Shown here: positions 18,968 through 28,946 of the stretch, piece after piece
How the letters are laid out: each line of letters begins with the position of its first letter
How positions within the stretch are numbered: position 1 is the first letter of the stretch
Assembly: GCF_034424155.1 (NCBI RefSeq)
Contig: NZ_CP139992.1
Location: forward strand, 2,434,012-2,498,011
Source: Hafnia alvei
GTDB lineage: Bacteria; Pseudomonadota; Gammaproteobacteria; Enterobacterales; Enterobacteriaceae
Length of the DNA stretch: 64,000 nucleotides
Direction of reading: 5' to 3'
Notes under the pieces: model-generated
Databases searched by the model: none
What the model was told of the DNA's origin: nothing
The model's input: only the letters and a program-made list of their open reading frames with translations
Program-made: the position numbers and the translations under genes

Positions 18968-19186
18968 TTATTCTTCATTTTGTTTGTCGATTTGTTTTTC
19001 GTTTTCGTTTTCATCTTCATCATCAAATAAGACTTGGATGTGTCCGCCGGTGTGGTTAGCACGAATTTCCGCCGCGACCAGAGCAATAGCTTCGCCGCTG
19101 CTCATGCCCTGTTCCATCAGTTTGTGAATGCGATCGGCAGCCTCTTGCTGTTCTGTATGTGATAACGCTGGCATTCCGCTGTTCAT
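18968..19186 (-). CDS. yoaH: YoaH family protein (UPF0181)
   Basis: The 72-residue protein starts [20 protein letters not shown] and contains the family core [20 protein letters not shown]. Its tail is very acidic and Asn/Glu-rich ([18 protein letters not shown]), longer than in E. coli YoaH (59 residues). The start at 19186 has AGGAG six bases upstream. Function is unknown. It is divergent from pabB, exactly as in E. coli. Confidence 0.9.
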   Translation of the reverse strand: MNSGMPALSHTEQQEAADRIHKLMEQGMSSGEAIALVAAEIRANHTGGHIQVLFDDEDENENEKQIDKQNEE

Positions 19187-19374
19187 CAATAACTCCTGCT
19201 GCTGAATGGTAATACGGGGGCAAGAGTATAGCCGCAAACCACGCACAAGCCTAGATAATGCAAGGGCATTTATCCGCTAATCTTGCCTGCAATTTATGGT
19301 AGTCTTATCTTTGTCATATCAACATCGACGTTGAACCAAAATATCTGCATACCTATAAAAGTGATCTCTCGTCC

Positions 19375-20769
19375 ATGACTGCCATAACCTCTTCACCTGC
19401 TGCACTGTCGCGTATTGATTTAGACTATACACCGGATGCCCTGCTGCATTATTTTGCTCCGCTCGTGCAACAACCTTGGGCAATGCTGCTGTATTCCGGC
19501 GGCGCTAATCATCACCATAATCGGTTTGATATTTTAGTCGCCCAGCCTTTGCTCACCCTAACCACCCGAGGGCAACAAACCGCCATCGCAGAAAACGGCC
19601 ATGTTCGTTATAGCGAGCAAGATCCGCTGCGCTTGGTTCAAGCAGAATTATCGCGTCTGCTTCCAACGATGTCAGAACAAGCCGACACCCCGTTTTGCGG
19701 CGGTGCCGTCGGTCTATGGGGCTACGATCTTGGGCGACGCTTTGAAACCCTGCCTGAACAGGCCGATGCTGATTTATCAACACCTGATATGGCGGTGGGA
19801 ATTTATGATTGGGCACTGATTGCGGACCACAGATTAAAACGCTTAACTTTAATCGTTCATGGCGACGCTCAAGCACGCCTTGCGTGGTTGAGCTCTCAGG
19901 TCAAAACGCCGCAGCCTTCTCATTTCCGGTTAACGTCATCTTGGCAAGCCAATTTAACCCAGGAAGAATATAGCCAGCGATTTGCCCGCATTCATGATTA
20001 TCTATATGCGGGTGACTGCTATCAGATTAATTTGACCCAACGCTTCAGCGCGAGCTACCAAGGTGATGAGTGGCAGGCCTTTTTACGTTTGAATGAGCAC
20101 AACAAAGCACCGTTTTCGGCGTTTGTGCGCTTACCTGAAAGCGCCATTTTGAGCGTGTCACCTGAGCGTTTTTTGCAGCTTGAGCAGAAAAATATCTCAA
20201 CGCGCCCCATTAAAGGTACGCTGCCGCGCTTAGCCGACCCTATTGCCGATAAATTACAGGCTAAAAAGCTGGCGAGCTCTCGTAAGGATCAGGCTGAAAA
20301 CCTGATGATTGTCGATCTCATGCGCAATGATGTAGGACGCGTCGCTCAGGCAGGCAGCGTGCGCGTTCCCGAGCTGTTTGTTGTGGAACCCTTCCCTGCG
20401 GTACATCATCTGGTGAGCACGATCACCGCAACGCTGCCGAATAACCTTGATGCAACCGATCTGCTGCGCGCGTGTTTCCCCGGAGGATCAATCACCGGAG
20501 CACCTAAAATTCGCGCCATGCAGATAATTGAAGAATTAGAGCCTCAGCGACGTAATGTCTACTGCGGCAGTATTGGCTACATGAGCTGCTGCGGGAATAT
20601 GGATACCAGCATTACCATACGCACGCTATTGGCCGAGAATGGCAAGATATATTGCTGGGCCGGCGGTGGCATTGTCGCTGACAGTCAGGTCGATGCGGAA
20701 TACCAAGAAACTTTCGACAAAGTTGGGAAAATATTGCCGATCCTTGGCGACGTCGAGGTGTCAGCATGA
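19375..20769 (+). CDS. pabB: Aminodeoxychorismate synthase component I
   Basis: PabB converts chorismate to 4-amino-4-deoxychorismate for folate synthesis, with ammonia from PabA. The 464-residue protein has the chorismate-binding domain in its second half: [11 protein letters not shown] (with the lysine that forms the covalent intermediate in E. coli PabB), [40 protein letters not shown] and [20 protein letters not shown]. The N-terminal half carries the tryptophan-binding-like domain of the family. The stop overlaps the nudL start by four bases. The Shine-Dalgarno is poor, which may mean low expression. Confidence 0.95.
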   Translation: MTAITSSPAALSRIDLDYTPDALLHYFAPLVQQPWAMLLYSGGANHHHNRFDILVAQPLLTLTTRGQQTAIAENGHVRYSEQDPLRLVQAELSRLLPTMSEQADTPFCGGAVGLWGYDLGRRFETLPEQADADLSTPDMAVGIYDWALIADHRLKRLTLIVHGDAQARLAWLSSQVKTPQPSHFRLTSSWQANLTQEEYSQRFARIHDYLYAGDCYQINLTQRFSASYQGDEWQAFLRLNEHNKAPFSAFVRLPESAILSVSPERFLQLEQKNISTRPIKGTLPRLADPIADKLQAKKLASSRKDQAENLMIVDLMRNDVGRVAQAGSVRVPELFVVEPFPAVHHLVSTITATLPNNLDATDLLRACFPGGSITGAPKIRAMQIIEELEPQRRNVYCGSIGYMSCCGNMDTSITIRTLLAENGKIYCWAGGGIVADSQVDAEYQETFDKVGKILPILGDVEVSA

Positions 20770-21338
20770 TGCGGCTTTCTCCTGAACTCAGCGAATTTGT
20801 GGCGCGCTTTCAGCTGCAGGCCCCTATCCAAACGAACGAAGGCCATAATCTGCGCCAAGCCGCGGTTCTGATCCCCATCGTTAATCGCCCACAGCCGACG
20901 CTGTTGTTAACTCAGCGTTCAAGCCATCTACGTAAACATGCCGGGCAGGTTGCTTTTCCGGGAGGTGCCGCTGATGTAACCGACGGTTCTTTGATTGCGA
21001 CGGCGTTACGCGAGGCTCAGGAAGAGATCGCACTCCCTGCCGAGAGCGTTCACATTATCGGACAGCTACCGGCGGTAGACAGCATCACTGGCTTTCGGGT
21101 GACTCCCGTGGTTGGACTTTTGCCTCCCAGTATCACCCCTATCGCCAGTGAAGACGAAGTTGCTGCCGTTTTCGAAATGCCGCTGCGGGAAGCGCTCGCC
21201 CTTTCCCGCTATCACCCGCTAGATATCCACCGCGGCGAACATCGCCATCGAGTCTATCTGTCTTGGTATGAGCATTTCTTTGTTTGGGGTATGACGGCCG
21301 CCATTATTCGCCGACTGGCTCAGCAAATCCACGTTTAG
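20766..21338 (+). CDS. nudL: NUDIX hydrolase NudL (YeaB, CoA pyrophosphatase-like)
   Basis: The 190-residue protein has a NUDIX box [23 protein letters not shown] preceded by [14 protein letters not shown] (positions 20923-21032), which is the arrangement of the CoA-pyrophosphatase subgroup. The glutamates that bind Mg are present (REAQEE). The ATG overlaps the pabB stop (ATGATG), indicating translational coupling, and pabB-nudL-sdaA is the order in E. coli. Confidence 0.92.
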   Translation: MMRLSPELSEFVARFQLQAPIQTNEGHNLRQAAVLIPIVNRPQPTLLLTQRSSHLRKHAGQVAFPGGAADVTDGSLIATALREAQEEIALPAESVHIIGQLPAVDSITGFRVTPVVGLLPPSITPIASEDEVAAVFEMPLREALALSRYHPLDIHRGEHRHRVYLSWYEHFFVWGMTAAIIRRLAQQIHV

Positions 21339-21996
21339 CCAGCCCTACTAATCATCAAACAAACTAATCCGATATCTCAACAATAGGGTTAGTTTATTCC
21401 CTCATCGAGATGGATTAGAGATTCCTCGATCCCTATCACTCTCTTTTTTCTGTTATCCGCTAAAGTAAACCCTACAAACCTTGGTAAATACGGGTAAATT
21501 CGTAGCTCATTACTTGATTTATCTGGCATATGTCGCAATATCATAGATAAGCCACTATGAATTAGCCTGTTTGTAGTGACAGATATTTCCGTCAGATTAT
21601 CTTTTCACAGGTAGGGAAATGCCGATCAAGCGCCGGTTATTTGTCGCATAAATCGGCGTACAGACCTCACCTGATGTAGGGTTAATCGATTTTTTTGCGT
21701 TTATTGTAGATAAATTGAAGGATTGCACGTGCGTCACCCGTTAAGTTCGGCTATTGTTGGCGCGCTTTAGTCATGGCGTGAGCAATATGCGAATTCTTAC
21801 ATTAAATTTTATAATGTGAAACTGCTTCCACGGCAGCAAACTCATTGAACGTTAAAGCAAACAGCACCAGAAAAAACACCACGGACTAACGGTGGCGAAT
21901 CCGTTTTCCGCAGTCTAATAACTTTTATATAAAGACAGTATTTCACGAAGCACGATTATATGTTTCTGAAAGCAATGTCTACTAAGGAGTCCCAAC
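21339..21996. promoter_or_regulatory. Long sdaA upstream region
   Basis: About 660 bases precede sdaA without a credible gene. The segment 21615-21665 contains a hairpin-like GCCGAT...ATCGGC pair (ATGCCGATCAAG and AAATCGGCGT). In E. coli sdaA is controlled by Lrp and other global regulators, whose loose sites I cannot place. AAGGAG precedes the GTG start. Confidence 0.4.
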
Positions 21997-23361
21997 GTGA
22001 TTAGCGTTTTCGACATGTTTAAGATCGGTATCGGCCCTTCCAGTTCACATACCGTGGGCCCGATGAAAGCCGGCAAACAGTTTGTCGACGATCTGATTGA
22101 TAAAGGGTTGCTACCTTCTGTCACGCGCATTTCCGTCGATGTTTATGGTTCTCTCTCCCTCACTGGTAAAGGCCATCACACTGATATTGCTATCATCATG
22201 GGACTCGCAGGCAACATGCCTGATACCGTGGATATCGATGCAATTCCGGGTTTTATTCGCGACGTAGAGCAACGTCAGCGCCTGCTGTTGGCTCATGGCC
22301 AGCATGAGGTTGATTTTCCTCGCGAAGGCGGGATGAACTTCCGTAGCGATAACCTATCGCTGCATGAAAACGGCATGCAAATCCATGCATTTGCGGGCGA
22401 AAAATTGCTGTATAGCAAAACTTATTATTCTATCGGCGGCGGCTTCATCGTTGACGAAGAGCACTTTGGTAAAGATAGCGCGGGCGGCGTGACTGTGCCT
22501 TACCCGTTCCACTCCGCGCAAGAGCTGCTGGATCATTGCAAAGAGACAGGGCTGTCTATCAGCGGTCTCGTTATGCAAAACGAACTCGCGCTGCATACCA
22601 AAGATGAAGTTTATGCCTATTTTGGCGACGTTTGGGCAACCATGCAGGCCTGTATCGACCGTGGTCTAAATACTGAAGGTCTTCTACCTGGCCCACTGCG
22701 TGTACCGCGTCGTGCATCGGCGTTACGCCGTATGCTCGTCACCACCGACAAATACGACAAAGATCCGATGACGGTGATCGACTGGGTGAACATGTTTGCC
22801 TTAGCGGTTAACGAAGAAAACGCCGCCGGTGGCCGTGTCGTAACTGCGCCTACCAATGGCGCCTGTGGCATTGTTCCTGCCGTACTGGCCTACTATGACC
22901 ACTTCATAGAGCCCGTCACACCAGACGTTTTCGTGCGCTACTTCTTGGCGTCCGGCGCTGTAGGTGCTCTGTACAAAATGAATGCCTCCATCTCCGGTGC
23001 TGAAGTCGGTTGTCAGGGTGAAGTCGGTGTAGCCTGTTCGATGGCCGCAGCGGGTCTGACAGAATTGATGGGCGGTAGCCCTGAGCAAGTGTGTATCGCG
23101 GCAGAAATTGGCATGGAGCATAATCTGGGCCTAACCTGTGATCCGGTTGCGGGTCAGGTACAAGTGCCTTGCATTGAACGTAATGCCATTGCGTCGGTGA
23201 AAGCCATCAACTCTTCACGTATGGCGCTGCAACGTACCTCAGAACCGCGTGTTTCGTTGGATAAAGTCATCGAAACCATGTACGAAACTGGTAAAGATAT
23301 GAACGCGAAATATCGTGAAACTTCGCGTGGCGGCTTGGCGATTAAAGTTCAGTGTGATTAA
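21997..23361 (+). CDS. sdaA: L-serine ammonia-lyase 1 (serine deaminase)
   Basis: A single-chain iron-sulfur serine deaminase that makes pyruvate and ammonia. The 454 residues comprise the beta domain ([20 protein letters not shown] near the start) and the alpha domain with the cluster cysteines ([51 protein letters not shown]). Length equals E. coli SdaA. The start is GTG with AAGGAG seven bases upstream. It lies downstream of pabB-nudL as in E. coli. Confidence 0.96.
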   Translation: MISVFDMFKIGIGPSSSHTVGPMKAGKQFVDDLIDKGLLPSVTRISVDVYGSLSLTGKGHHTDIAIIMGLAGNMPDTVDIDAIPGFIRDVEQRQRLLLAHGQHEVDFPREGGMNFRSDNLSLHENGMQIHAFAGEKLLYSKTYYSIGGGFIVDEEHFGKDSAGGVTVPYPFHSAQELLDHCKETGLSISGLVMQNELALHTKDEVYAYFGDVWATMQACIDRGLNTEGLLPGPLRVPRRASALRRMLVTTDKYDKDPMTVIDWVNMFALAVNEENAAGGRVVTAPTNGACGIVPAVLAYYDHFIEPVTPDVFVRYFLASGAVGALYKMNASISGAEVGCQGEVGVACSMAAAGLTELMGGSPEQVCIAAEIGMEHNLGLTCDPVAGQVQVPCIERNAIASVKAINSSRMALQRTSEPRVSLDKVIETMYETGKDMNAKYRETSRGGLAIKVQCD

Positions 23362-23417
23362 GCCGTAGCTAAATTCGCGCAATAGCTAAAGTCATTTTAG
23401 ATTGCGTTGATAAGCCT

Positions 23418-23470
23418 AAAGCCCTAAGCGTGCTATCAGTCAAACTGATAACGGCTTGGGGCTTTTTCAT
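23418..23470 (+). terminator. Rho-independent terminator of sdaA
   Basis: AAAGCCCTAAGC pairs with GCTTGGGGCTTT; inside, CTATCAG pairs with CTGATA; the end is CTTTTTC. It also marks the boundary to the accessory PTS region. Confidence 0.8.
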
Positions 23471-23483
23471 TCCCTACAAACAA

Positions 23484-24359
23484 TTACTGCGCAAACTCTC
23501 GCCAAAATGCCTCCGGCGTCAAACCACCCAGTTTTTTCTGTGACCAGCGTTGATTATACTGTTCGCATATCTGCTGTAGATAATCATCAAGGCCAATATC
23601 CCCGACAGCAGGAATGAGCTCACTTAAGAAACACTCTAGTCGTAGCGTAATATCAGCGGTGTCGCTTGCTCTTAGCGTCAATGGTAACCCATGTTCAGCG
23701 CTCCATTGCTGTAATGGATGATCGGGTGACAATTCATTACCAAATAGCTTCTTATTTTCAGTCTCAACAGATTGTATAGCAGCCGGTGTGATTTTCATCA
23801 TCGCCTCCAGCCAATGCACCACCAACGTTGGAGATGCCCCTGCGTAAGCACGTGCTGCAATCCAGCCGCTCACCTCTTCTTGCGCCCACAGAATATGATG
23901 TTCGCCGCCGTCTTCAGGCAGCAAACTCACGCGCTGATAAAATAAACGTAGTTTCCCCAGGTTCATACCGGCCTTAACGGCTTTCTTGCCGCGCAGCTCG
24001 CGCGCCTCTAATACGTTCATATGTGCTAATTCTGCACGCCGCATATAGCGGTCTAAACCCGCACGTGAAACACTTTGCTGCATCCCTGAATTAACCAACG
24101 TAAACAGCTCGTCGAGAGGGATCATCAGCTTTTGTCTCAGCCAGTTGATCAGCATGCTTTGCTCTGGTCTCAATACCTTGTGCACATTCTTCGGTGCCGT
24201 ATGTTGATCGGCAACGCTTTGTCGCTGCCGCCAGCGACGTACCGTCGCCACCGAAATACCAAGCTCCTGTGCTAGCACCCTATCGCTCTTATCAGACTGT
24301 TGGATATACCGCCGAACTCTGGGCGTGGTTGTCGCGTTAGCGTGTAGCTTAATTTCCAT
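23484..24359 (-). CDS. Transposase-derived DNA-binding protein, probable regulator of the PTS operon
   Basis: The 291-residue protein has an N-terminal helix-turn-helix (DRVLAQELGISVATVRRWRQ, about 27-46) and the outline of an IS481-type integrase core. The family ending is kept (YNQRWSQKKLGGLTPEAFWR, where IS481 members have YN..RPH..LGG.TP), but the catalytic Asp-Asp-Glu triad is broken: the first Asp region reads LFYQRVSLLP, and the usual TDNG reads ETENKKLF; a Glu remains in LRLECFL. No terminal repeats are seen around it. It is divergent from the PTS operon, so a domesticated transposase used as a local regulator is the best reading. This is inference. Confidence 0.7.
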   Translation of the reverse strand: MEIKLHANATTTPRVRRYIQQSDKSDRVLAQELGISVATVRRWRQRQSVADQHTAPKNVHKVLRPEQSMLINWLRQKLMIPLDELFTLVNSGMQQSVSRAGLDRYMRRAELAHMNVLEARELRGKKAVKAGMNLGKLRLFYQRVSLLPEDGGEHHILWAQEEVSGWIAARAYAGASPTLVVHWLEAMMKITPAAIQSVETENKKLFGNELSPDHPLQQWSAEHGLPLTLRASDTADITLRLECFLSELIPAVGDIGLDDYLQQICEQYNQRWSQKKLGGLTPEAFWREFAQ

Positions 24360-24528
24360 TTCAGATCTCCTTGAATGATCGAATTAATGATATCCAATCA
24401 TGTGAGACTTGTTTGTTGTAACCGTCACATTGTGAACTAACGCAACTTTATCATCACCTCATTCACACATAATCGCCGCATTAAGATCCCGTTACTTCAT
24501 CATTAAAAAGCAATTTACGGAGTTCTCT
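24360..24528 (+). promoter_or_regulatory. Divergent control region of the PTS operon
   Basis: The 169 bases contain the inverted repeat TCACA-T-TGTGA at 24425-24435 and a nearby TGTGAGAC at 24401, an operator-like arrangement between the regulator and the operon. CRP input is possible but neither site has the proper six-base spacer. ACGGAG precedes the IIC start. Confidence 0.5.
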
Positions 24529-25809
24529 ATGAGCAACGTTTTAGGATTTCTTGAGGCGAAACTGATGCCGCTGGCGGCTAAAGCTGCACAGCAGCGGCAT
24601 CTGTGTGCAATACGTGGCGCTTACGTTTCATTTATGCCATTCATCATTGTCGGCTCCGTTTTACTGATCATTTCGTCATTTCCAAGCCAAAGCTATCAAC
24701 AGTTTATGGCCGGCATGTTTGGCGCAACGTGGAGCAACATCGTTGAAATCCCGTTTAACGCCGTCTTCTCGACCATGTCGCTGTTCATCAGTTTTCTGGT
24801 CGCTTATCGGCTCGCGGAGCACTATGAAGAAGATCGCGTATCCTGCGGCATTTTAGCTCTGGTATCTTTCCTCATCCTGACGCCATTCATTAAGGTAGAG
24901 GCGCTCGGCAATATTACTGTGGTTCCCACTGAATGGATCGGCAGTAAAGGGCTGTTTGTCGCCATGATCGGTTCACTGCTATGGACCGAGCTATTTTGCT
25001 TCTTAAAGCGCAAAAAACTGGTTATCAAAATGCCGGAAGGCGTACCACCGGCGGTACAAGAATCTTTTGCGGCGTTGATACCGGCGCTGGTCGTGATCGT
25101 TCTGGTATTAGCCATTCGCATCGTTTTCGAACATACCCATTACGAAACCATTCATCAGTTCATCTATCAAGTGGTTGCCACACCGGTACGTCATTTTGGT
25201 ACCTCTTATATTGGTGCGCTGCTGACGGTGTTATCGATCACCATTCTATGGTCGGTGGGGATTAACTCCGGTTCAATGGTGAACGGCATTATTCGTCCAC
25301 TATGGATGGAAAACCAAACCGACAACATCGCAGCCATTCAGGCAGGTGTCACACCACCGCACATTATCACCGAGCAATTTTTCGATATGGTCTGGATGGG
25401 CGGCGCAGGGGCTACGCTCTCGCTCGTGATTGCCATGCTCTTCTTTGCCCGCAGCAAAAGTATGCGTGAGGTTGCTCGATTAGGCGCTGGTGCCTCGGTA
25501 TTTAACATCAATGAACCGATCTTGTTTGGCCTGCCTATCATCATGAACCCGATCATGCTGATCCCGTTTAACTTGGTTCCCTTGGTTCTGGTGACCGTTC
25601 AATACATCGCCATGAAAATCGGCATGGTTGCCGTTACCACCGGCGTGTTTATTCCTTGGACTCTACCGCCGGTCATCAGCGGGTTTATCGTCACCGGTCA
25701 TATCAGCGGCAGCTTGATGCAAATCGTCAACCTGCTGATTGGGGCCATGCTGTATCTGCCCTTCCTACGCATTCTGGATAAACAATATTGCGTTGCAGAA
25801 AAACAATAG
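24529..25809 (+). CDS. PTS permease IIC, lactose/cellobiose family
   Basis: The 426-residue protein has about ten membrane segments and matches IIC components of the lactose/cellobiose (CelB/ChbC) family: AIRGAYVSFMPFIIVGSVLL near the start, SVGINSGSMVNGII, and the substrate-site region GASVFNINEPILFGLPI with its NEP motif. It carries the sugar across the inner membrane while IIB (28286) and IIA (28600) relay phosphate. It is first in a five-gene operon. Substrate is not deducible from the permease alone; family members take beta-linked disaccharides. Confidence 0.92.
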   Translation: MSNVLGFLEAKLMPLAAKAAQQRHLCAIRGAYVSFMPFIIVGSVLLIISSFPSQSYQQFMAGMFGATWSNIVEIPFNAVFSTMSLFISFLVAYRLAEHYEEDRVSCGILALVSFLILTPFIKVEALGNITVVPTEWIGSKGLFVAMIGSLLWTELFCFLKRKKLVIKMPEGVPPAVQESFAALIPALVVIVLVLAIRIVFEHTHYETIHQFIYQVVATPVRHFGTSYIGALLTVLSITILWSVGINSGSMVNGIIRPLWMENQTDNIAAIQAGVTPPHIITEQFFDMVWMGGAGATLSLVIAMLFFARSKSMREVARLGAGASVFNINEPILFGLPIIMNPIMLIPFNLVPLVLVTVQYIAMKIGMVAVTTGVFIPWTLPPVISGFIVTGHISGSLMQIVNLLIGAMLYLPFLRILDKQYCVAEKQ

Positions 25810-25844
25810 ATTATGTCTGTTATACAAAGAATTAGGAGCTTTAC

Positions 25845-26810
25845 ATGTGGGGAATGATCGCGACATGGCGCATGGCGCTAGAAGGCATCACACACGCCAG
25901 CACCCTGCTGGCGAAGGGGGAAAAGTCAGCCAAAGCCGTGGTCAATGCCGTTGCCGACGTTGAGGATTTTCCATTTTATAAATCCGTGGGCTACGGTGGT
26001 TTGCCCAGCGAAAACGGTGAAGTTGAATTAGACGCCGCGTTTATGGATGGCGATACCTTAGCGTTTGGCGCCGTCGGTAATTTGGTTGATATCGCCAACC
26101 CCATTCGCGTGGCGCATGCGCTGAGTAGAGAACGGTTCAACAGTTTGCTGGTTGGCGTTGGTGCCCGTGAATGGGCGCTGAGTCAGGGATTTGCCGAAAA
26201 AACCATGCTCACCGAGCGCGCCATGCAACACTATCGCAAGCGCTGTCGAGAAACTATCGATCAGGGGCTTAGCCCCTACGATGGCCATGACACCGTCGGC
26301 ATGATTGGGCTGGATACCCATGGTTCGATGAGTGTAGCAACGTCCACCAGCGGTTTATTCATGAAACGTCGTGGCCGACTGGGCGATTCCCCTATCATTG
26401 GTTCCGGATTCTACTGTGATAGCCAAATCGGTGCGGCAACCGCCACCGGCGTTGGCGAAGATTTGATGAAAGGCTGCACTAGCTACGAGATTGTACGACG
26501 CATGGAAGGCGGAATGACACCGCAGGACGCCGCTGACTCGGTGATATTTGAGCTCGAAGACAAACTCATGGCGCGTTTTGGTCGCGTGGGTGATTTGTCA
26601 GTCGTTTGCATGAATAAACTGGGCGAATTTGGTGTCTCCACCAATATCAAAACATTTTCATTTGTTGTCGCCACGCGCGATCTTCCTCCTACCGTTTACC
26701 TCGCCGAGCGTCAATCCGACCGCACTCACTACGTCCCTGCCGATGAAGCATGGATGAATGACTATGCGGCGCGGATCCGCGCACCTATCGGAGAACCTCA
26801 ATATGATTAA
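25845..26810 (+). CDS. N-terminal-nucleophile hydrolase, glycosylasparaginase-like
   Basis: The 321-residue protein belongs to the asparaginase-2/glycosylasparaginase family. Self-cleavage should occur at YDGHDTVGMIGLD, making Thr150 the new N-terminal nucleophile; the following STSGLFMKRRGRLGDSPIIG and GSGFYCDSQIGAATATGVGE match the substrate loops of N4-(beta-N-acetylglucosaminyl)-L-asparaginase. The early IDLE-like region reads VADVEDFPFYKSVGYGGLP. Such enzymes split the amide bond between a sugar and asparagine. No signal peptide is present, so it should act in the cytoplasm on a substrate brought in by the PTS. It has AGGAG upstream. Confidence 0.85.
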   Translation: MWGMIATWRMALEGITHASTLLAKGEKSAKAVVNAVADVEDFPFYKSVGYGGLPSENGEVELDAAFMDGDTLAFGAVGNLVDIANPIRVAHALSRERFNSLLVGVGAREWALSQGFAEKTMLTERAMQHYRKRCRETIDQGLSPYDGHDTVGMIGLDTHGSMSVATSTSGLFMKRRGRLGDSPIIGSGFYCDSQIGAATATGVGEDLMKGCTSYEIVRRMEGGMTPQDAADSVIFELEDKLMARFGRVGDLSVVCMNKLGEFGVSTNIKTFSFVVATRDLPPTVYLAERQSDRTHYVPADEAWMNDYAARIRAPIGEPQYD

Positions 26811-28284
26811 ATCTCAGGTCATAAACGCTGCATCACATGCCGTCTTATCAAGTAAAGATAGCCACCTGATTTCCTTTGCTGGCAGTGCGCTGTTAACGCA
26901 GACCGAAATCGATACCTCGCTATTATCGGCTCTGCAAAAAGACGCGGTACACTCCGTCGCCGATTGTGCCTACGGCTGCGCCCCCTTTGGTCGAGTGACC
27001 TTATTGCCCAAGGATCATTGGCTAGATTCGATAACCACTAAGCTCCATGCCGCACTACGCCCTCTGTTACGTAAAACGGCATGTAGCGAACTTATTGTTG
27101 ATTGCAGCCTGTGGGACACCAAAAAAAGCGCAGACCGCGCCATGCTCTCTTCATTGCTGATCTTCTTGTTTAATCTGGATTATCAACTGAGCGATTTAGG
27201 GCTCAAAACACGCACTGAGCCTGCGATTCGGATTAAACATATCTCCCTTTGCTGTCCGCCACAGGATCAAGCCGCGGTGGAGAAAATACGTTGCCAGGCT
27301 GAAGCCTCGGCTATTGGCATGATCGCCGCTCGACGTATCGCAGACATTCCCAGCGATACATGCACACCTGAATTTGTCGTAACCGAAATCGAGAAAATCA
27401 TCGCGCCGCATCGAACACTGCGCTGTGAGATTTTGGAAGAAACACAGATTGAGCGCCAAGGCTTAGGTCTGTTACATGCGGTGGGTAAAGGTGCAGCCAA
27501 CCCTCCTCGATTGATGGTTCTACGCTATGAAGGCCGCGCCGACGGGCCATTCAGCGCCTATGTAGGCAAGGGAATTACCTTCGATACCGGCGGGCTGTGG
27601 CTCAAAGGCGGCGAAGGCATGTACACCATGAAATACGACATGTGCGGTGCCGCCAACGTCTTTGGATTACTACTCGCCGCCGCTGAAATGAAGCTACCAG
27701 TACGCTTAATTGGCGTCTTGGCACTCGCTGAAAATATGATAGGCCCAGAAGCCATGCGCCCAGGTGACGTTGTCACAAGCTATGCCGGCCTTAAGGTTGA
27801 AATTAACAACACCGACGCAGAAGGACGCCTTGTTTTAGCCGATGCCATTGCCTATGCCGGCCAGCTTACCTTAGACGATCAGCATCCTCAGTACATCATC
27901 GATATGGCAACGCTCACCGGTGCTGTCGTCAAAGCCTTAGGCTACGACCTCAGCGGGTTATGGAGCCAAAATGCTGAACTCAGCCGCAAGCTCATTCAAG
28001 CCGGGCTGCACGCACACGATGAGGTGTGGCCACTACCGCTCGACCCGCGCTTTGCGCCACAGGTTGAAAGCGCTATTGCCGATGTTTGCAATACCCCGAC
28101 TAACAACGCCGCCATCAGCACGTCGGCGGCTTATTTCCTGAGCCGTTTCTGCCCAGCAGATATCCCTTGGGCGCACCTCGATATTAGTGGAACCGCGCTG
28201 TGGCGCGAAGGTGGCCGAAGCGTCGCCTCTGGACGCCCGATCCCTCTTTTAATGCAGCATTTGATAGAAGATTTGGAGAAATAA
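26803..28284 (+). CDS. Leucyl aminopeptidase family (M17) metallopeptidase
   Basis: The 493-residue protein has the M17 catalytic half: GKGITFDTGGLWLKGGEGMY (first metal and catalytic Lys), MKYDMCGAANVFG, the signature NTDAEGRLVLADAI and MATLTGAVVKALG. The N-terminal half is divergent from PepA. It should remove N-terminal amino acids in the cytoplasm using two metal ions. The ATG at 26803 overlaps the end of the glycosylasparaginase gene by eight bases (ATGATTAA), with GGAG about ten bases upstream, so the two are coupled. A frame extension to 26758 lacks a good ribosome site. Confidence 0.88.
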   Translation: MIKSQVINAASHAVLSSKDSHLISFAGSALLTQTEIDTSLLSALQKDAVHSVADCAYGCAPFGRVTLLPKDHWLDSITTKLHAALRPLLRKTACSELIVDCSLWDTKKSADRAMLSSLLIFLFNLDYQLSDLGLKTRTEPAIRIKHISLCCPPQDQAAVEKIRCQAEASAIGMIAARRIADIPSDTCTPEFVVTEIEKIIAPHRTLRCEILEETQIERQGLGLLHAVGKGAANPPRLMVLRYEGRADGPFSAYVGKGITFDTGGLWLKGGEGMYTMKYDMCGAANVFGLLLAAAEMKLPVRLIGVLALAENMIGPEAMRPGDVVTSYAGLKVEINNTDAEGRLVLADAIAYAGQLTLDDQHPQYIIDMATLTGAVVKALGYDLSGLWSQNAELSRKLIQAGLHAHDEVWPLPLDPRFAPQVESAIADVCNTPTNNAAISTSAAYFLSRFCPADIPWAHLDISGTALWREGGRSVASGRPIPLLMQHLIEDLEK

Positions 28285-28285
28285 C

Positions 28286-28597
28286 ATGAAAAAAATTCTG
28301 TTGGTTTGTGATCTTGGTATGTCGACCAGTTTGATGGTTAAGAAAATGCTGGAGTCAGCTAAAGCACGCGGTATCGACGCTGAAATTTGTGCAAAATCAG
28401 TCCGTGATTACAAGACCTGTGCTGCTGATTTTGACGTCGCCTTATTAGGCCCGCAGATCCGCTATAAGCTGCCTGAATGCGAAAAAATCGCTCAGGAACA
28501 CGGCAAGAAAATCGCCTGTATCGATATGATGGCCTACGGCACCATGAAAGGCGATAAGGTTCTTGACCAAGCATTAGCGTTGATTGAAGAGGCTTAA
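28286..28597 (+). CDS. PTS IIB component, lactose/cellobiose family
   Basis: The 103-residue protein has the IIB phosphocysteine loop VCDLGMSTSLMVKKM with Cys8. It accepts phosphate from IIA and gives it to the sugar in IIC. It starts one base after the aminopeptidase stop and is followed by IIA two bases after its own stop. Confidence 0.93.
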   Translation: MKKILLVCDLGMSTSLMVKKMLESAKARGIDAEICAKSVRDYKTCAADFDVALLGPQIRYKLPECEKIAQEHGKKIACIDMMAYGTMKGDKVLDQALALIEEA

Positions 28598-28599
28598 GC

Positions 28600-28911
28600 A
28601 TGGATCTTGAAAATGAAGTGATGGAGCTCATTGCAAACTCTGGTTATGCACGTAGCTTAGTTTTTCAGGCCATTCGCTGCGCTCGTGAAGAAAAAGATTT
28701 TGCTCAGGCCGAAATCTACATGCAGCAGGCACAAGAGGCATTATCTTCAGCCCATCACGTGCAAACCAAACTGATCGAAATGGATGAAGGAACAGGAAAG
28801 ATCCCTGTGCATTTGGTGATGGTTCACGCGCAAGATCATCTAATGAATGCCATTATGTTGATGGAATTAGGCCGTGAAATTATCGCCCTGCATCAACAAT
28901 TCGCTCACTAA
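28600..28911 (+). CDS. PTS IIA component, lactose/cellobiose family
   Basis: The 103-residue helical protein matches IIA-Lac/Cel: QAIRCAREEKDFAQAEIY, ALSSAHHVQTKLI and the phosphorylated His in LVMVHAQDHLMNAIML (His75 of VHAQDH, near the metal-binding Asp). It takes phosphate from HPr. It is the last gene of the operon and is followed by a strong terminator. Confidence 0.93.
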   Translation: MDLENEVMELIANSGYARSLVFQAIRCAREEKDFAQAEIYMQQAQEALSSAHHVQTKLIEMDEGTGKIPVHLVMVHAQDHLMNAIMLMELGREIIALHQQFAH

Positions 28912-28918
28912 TGAGTTC

Positions 28919-28946
28919 CCCCCTTACCAAAAGTAAGGGGGTTTTA
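28919..28946 (+). terminator. Rho-independent terminator of the PTS operon
   Basis: CCCCCTTAC pairs perfectly with GTAAGGGGG, followed by TTTTAG. Confidence 0.88.

Noticed and set aside
24395..24445. CRP site in the PTS operon control region
   Set aside because: TGTGA elements exist, but none has a TCACA partner with a six-base spacer; kept only as an operator-like repeat.
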